Assembly: GCA_018242525.1 (NCBI GenBank)
Contig: JAFEBS010000050.1
Coordinates: 1-43,895, forward strand
DNA length: 43,895 bases
Source: Planctomycetota bacterium
GTDB taxonomy: Bacteria; Planctomycetota; Planctomycetia; Planctomycetales; Planctomycetaceae
Direction of reading: 5' to 3'
Each line of letters begins with the position of its first letter. Positions within the stretch are counted from its first letter, which is position 1. Below the pieces are notes generated by a model, which made no database searches, was not told the DNA's origin, and worked only from the letters and a program-made list of their open reading frames with translations. Below are positions 41,246 to 43,895 of the stretch, in pieces. A program made the position numbers and the translations under genes.

Positions 41246-43702
41246 TCACCGGACAAACAAGAATCCCTTGGAATTGATCAGCGCCCACAGCAGATCTTCG
41301 TAGCATTCCTTGGGGGTCGGATATTCCGTCAGAAGTTTCTCAGCCGCGGCCACTTCCTGTGGTGAGGGAGCCCGGCACAGCGTGGCATAGTACAGGTCGG
41401 TCACGATCTCGGGATGGGATTTTTTGTCGGCCAGCAGTTTGGTGATCCGGCTCCCCCCGGCGGCGATCTTGGTCGTCAGGATGTCCCCGTTCAGGGTATG
41501 CAGGGCCTGCGCCAGGTTGGCGTCGGGCGAGCGTTCACATTCGCATACACTCGTTCGGCGGGGCTTGGCAAACGTGTTCAGGAAATAATCGGGATATTCG
41601 GCGTCGGGAATTTCGATCGCCCGGGTTCCCAGCGGCAGGTCCTTGAACTTGGTTTGCGTCCCGGCTGCGAAATCGATCGCGTCCAGAAGTGGTTCCGCGG
41701 TCAGTCGCTTCACTTCAAAGTGACTATAAAACCGGCTGTCGGCGACGTTCTGCGACGTCGGCTGTGAATCGAGCTGATACAGCCGCGAGACCATGATCGT
41801 GCGCACCAGTTGCTTCAGGTTGAAGCCGCTTTTGACGAACTCATCGGACAACATCTGCAGCATCGCCGGGTTGGTGGGGGGATTCGTAGCCCGCAGGTCG
41901 TCCACCGGATCGACCAAGCCGCGGCCCAGCAGATAGCTGACGTAGCGATTCACGGTGGCCCGGGGAAACGCGGGATTCGTCGGAGCGGTCATCCACTGCG
42001 CGAGCGCAATCCGGCGGTCCAGGGGATGATCGACAGGTTCCGCATCCAGCGGCTTCGGTGGCATCACCTTGCCCGTGCGAGGTTGACGGACATCGCCCCC
42101 CGTCTTGATGACCACCACGCGTTCACCACCGAACAGTCCAAATTCCTGGCTGGTCTTCAGACCGGTGCGGGCGAAGAAAGCCGCGAAGCTGTAATAATCG
42201 TCCTGGCTGTATTTCTCAAACGGATGATGATGGCACTGGGCACATGTCAGGCGCGTTCCCAGGAACAACTGAGATGTGGACTCGGCCAATTCACTCGGAG
42301 TGTTGTTGACGATGAAATAGTTGGCCGGACCGTTCGAGAAGCTGGATCCCTTCCCCTGCACCAGTTGCGATACGAACTTGTCAAAGGACAAGTTCTGGCG
42401 GAACGCTCCCTTGATCCAGTTATGCAGGGCCCACATGCCCGTGTCCTGCAGGTCCCGGCTGTTGTTGCGGATCAGGTCAGACCATTTCAGTGTCCAATAC
42501 GCCGCGTACCGTTCGTTATACAACCCCTTCTTTGGGGAATCGATCAGGCCCAGCAGCCGGTCGATCAACAAGTTGCGTTTGTTCGGTTCAGTCGCTGCAA
42601 GGAATTCTTCGATTTCCTCGCGTGTTGGCAGGGTTCCGGTGGCGTCCAGAAACGCCCGTCGCACGAAAGTGGCATCGTCACACAACGGCGAAGGTTCAAT
42701 TCCCAGTTCCCGAAACTTGGTGGCGGCCAGTTCATCGATGAAGTTATTGTTCGTCCACCCCTCCAGGCGAGCCGGAGGGCCGTAAGGAATCACGAACATC
42801 GCAATGTCAGCCTGACCTTCAAACCGGACCATCACGGGAGCCTGTCCGCGCCCCAGGACTGTGCAGAATCCATCACGGGTGACGGTCACGATCCCTTCGT
42901 CCATCGAATCGAACTTGGCCCACGCGGTGACATCGCGCACTTCGCCATCGTGATAAACCGCGTCCACCCGCAGTTGCTGTTTCATGCCCGGTTCACCGAC
43001 CCTTTGCGGGGGCGAGACCACCAGCTTGGTGATCGTTCGTTCGGCCGCGGGGCCCGGTGCACCGTCTTTGATCCAGGCGACGAGCAATTCGTAATCTCGC
43101 GACTTGGGATCCAGTCGACGCCCTCCCAGGTGAGGAATTCCCATCGTCGGTTTCCTCAACAGCAGGCTGTCCTCGGGGTGGAGTGGATTCAGACGCCGGC
43201 CCAGGCTGTCCTTAGTCATCGCAAAATGGTCTGCCGCCGGATCAAATCCGAAGACGGACAGCTTGAAGCCCCCCTTGCCAAACTGAGCGGCATGGCAGGC
43301 CGCCATGCTGCAGCCCGCCTTGTTGATCGCCGGGCGCACCTGATCGAGAAAACTGACGTGTGGTTCTGCCGCGAATTCGGAGACCGTTACTGGAACGGAC
43401 TTATCGGCACCTGCCACCGTGACTCGGATTTCGGCCGTCCCATCGCCGCGCGGAATCAAACGCCCGGACGGGGACACTGTCGCAATCGCCTCGTTCGATG
43501 AAACGAACTGAGCACGGGAGGTCAGGTCCTCAGCCGTCGTCGGGGTTCCGGCCGCGGTGACCAGCAATTGAGTCTGCGCAAAGTTCCCCTTCAACGAAAC
43601 TTCGGCGGGCACTACCAGAAACGATTCCTCGGCCAGGATGGCAGGAACGTTTCCAACAATCAGTAACACGGCCGCGATGGCCGGAACGGTTCGGAGCAAC
43701 AT
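41246..43702 (-). CDS. DUF1549/DUF1553 protein with N-terminal Ig-like domain and cytochrome-like motif
   Basis: 818 aa from ATG 43702 (GGAGA about eight bases upstream), with a signal peptide (RTVPAIAAVLLIVGNVPAILA). A bacterial Ig-like (Big_2-type) domain spans about 25-115 (NEAIATVSPSGRLIPRGDGT). It is followed by AGCSMAACHAAQFGKGGF, a CxxxxCH motif in the place where planctomycete proteins of this family have a heme-c-like site; the spacing is not the canonical CxxCH. The second half carries DUF1549 (NFIDELAATKFRELGIEPSP, then CAQCHHHPFEKYSQDDYYSF) and DUF1553 (VNRYVSYLLGRGLVDPVDDL, LTAEPLLDAIDFAAG). CAQCHHHP is a canonical CxxCH that could hold a heme. Function is unknown; these families are highly expanded in planctomycetes and often lie beside DUF1501 genes, none of which is visible here. 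Confidence 0.88.
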   Translation of the reverse strand: MLLRTVPAIAAVLLIVGNVPAILAEESFLVVPAEVSLKGNFAQTQLLVTAAGTPTTAEDLTSRAQFVSSNEAIATVSPSGRLIPRGDGTAEIRVTVAGADKSVPVTVSEFAAEPHVSFLDQVRPAINKAGCSMAACHAAQFGKGGFKLSVFGFDPAADHFAMTKDSLGRRLNPLHPEDSLLLRKPTMGIPHLGGRRLDPKSRDYELLVAWIKDGAPGPAAERTITKLVVSPPQRVGEPGMKQQLRVDAVYHDGEVRDVTAWAKFDSMDEGIVTVTRDGFCTVLGRGQAPVMVRFEGQADIAMFVIPYGPPARLEGWTNNNFIDELAATKFRELGIEPSPLCDDATFVRRAFLDATGTLPTREEIEEFLAATEPNKRNLLIDRLLGLIDSPKKGLYNERYAAYWTLKWSDLIRNNSRDLQDTGMWALHNWIKGAFRQNLSFDKFVSQLVQGKGSSFSNGPANYFIVNNTPSELAESTSQLFLGTRLTCAQCHHHPFEKYSQDDYYSFAAFFARTGLKTSQEFGLFGGERVVVIKTGGDVRQPRTGKVMPPKPLDAEPVDHPLDRRIALAQWMTAPTNPAFPRATVNRYVSYLLGRGLVDPVDDLRATNPPTNPAMLQMLSDEFVKSGFNLKQLVRTIMVSRLYQLDSQPTSQNVADSRFYSHFEVKRLTAEPLLDAIDFAAGTQTKFKDLPLGTRAIEIPDAEYPDYFLNTFAKPRRTSVCECERSPDANLAQALHTLNGDILTTKIAAGGSRITKLLADKKSHPEIVTDLYYATLCRAPSPQEVAAAEKLLTEYPTPKECYEDLLWALINSKGFLFVR

Positions 43703-43817
43703 GGCGGGGTCTCCGGCAAACAAAACAACGGCGGGAACGGACCGGCAGTCGCCAATCCGCGATCCATGAATGATGGCTGATTCGTGGAGTCGATGCAACC
43801 CGAAGTTGGTGCCGGAC

Positions 43818-43895
43818 CAGGGCCATCGCCTTTTTCAAATTGGGGTGCCACGGTCTTACCGTCTTCGGTAAGGCCGTGCGAGTGCTCAATCGGCA
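43818..43895. repeat. Dispersed palindromic repeat family A (cut by the window end)
   Basis: CAGGGCCATCGCCTTTTTCAAATT leads into a hairpin: CACGGTCTTACC (43849-43860), loop GTCTTC, GGTAAGGCCGTG (43867-43878), 11 of 12 pairs plus one G-T. It continues to GTGCGAGTGCTCAATCGGC, which is found reversed at 8247-8382. Confidence 0.85.

Noticed and set aside
41810..43501. 563-codon plus-strand frame opposite the DUF1553 gene
   Set aside because: Shadow of a clear DUF1549/DUF1553 protein; no signal or domain.
1..43895. tRNA, rRNA, transposase, integrase and phage genes
   Set aside because: None recognised by eye on either strand. A short or divergent tRNA cannot be fully excluded without a covariance-model search.

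Overview
This window looks like a chromosomal stretch from a planctomycete (Planctomycetales, probably Planctomycetaceae or a relative). The evidence is the gene content: a DUF1549/DUF1553 protein with a cytochrome-like CxxxxCH motif, STN-like and C-type-lectin-like secreted proteins, a very large serine-rich RHS protein, FeoA-FeoA-FeoB with a coiled-coil insert, and several families of intergenic palindromic repeats typical of that phylum. The genus cannot be fixed from sequence alone. Both window ends lie inside copies of the same dispersed repeat, so the window may be a contig that broke at repeats.

Layout. (1) 129-2333, + strand: recQ, convergent with an HlyD/CzcA-type heavy-metal RND efflux operon (6969 down to 2369). 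(2) 7437-9079, - strand: two small secreted proteins, one STN-like and one thioredoxin-like, with a repeat element and a clear terminator between them. (3) 9271-23431, - strand: a surface-polymer and secretion block. It holds a GT25-like glycosyltransferase, a 2420-residue RHS/YD protein with a 99-bp minisatellite at its N-terminal end and a distinct Cys-rich C-terminal tail, a small exported protein directly behind it, a C-type-lectin-like protein, and two adjacent glycosyltransferase-methyltransferase fusions. (4) 23709-32489, - strand: an apparent multi-gene oxidative cluster (transcription order PLD-like protein, 191-aa protein, GMC oxidoreductase, VioB/RebD-type ferritin-like protein, SRPBCC protein, cytochrome P450), followed by a sugar-phosphate isomerase/epimerase-like gene and a 140-aa unknown. 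(5) 32873-36394: a CysE-like acetyltransferase that lacks a segment present in the classical enzyme, a Tat-lipoprotein sugar-binding protein and a large secreted Ig/Fn3-like protein. (6) 36706-41096: a small Cys-rich membrane protein, a D-2-hydroxyacid dehydrogenase, and divergently the feoA-feoA-feoB ferrous iron operon with a recognisable promoter and a palindrome just downstream of the -10. (7) 41246-43702, - strand: the DUF1549/DUF1553 protein.

The most promising material for something undescribed is the P450/SRPBCC/ferritin-like/GMC/PLD cluster, which combines oxidative enzymes with no recognisable scaffold-forming synthase, and the RHS C-terminal tail plus its exported neighbour, which is arranged like a polymorphic toxin and immunity pair. 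No tRNA, rRNA, CRISPR array, transposase or phage gene was recognised. Start codons were chosen by eye from ribosome-binding sites. Several long open frames begin inside repeats, and their N-termini were trimmed accordingly.
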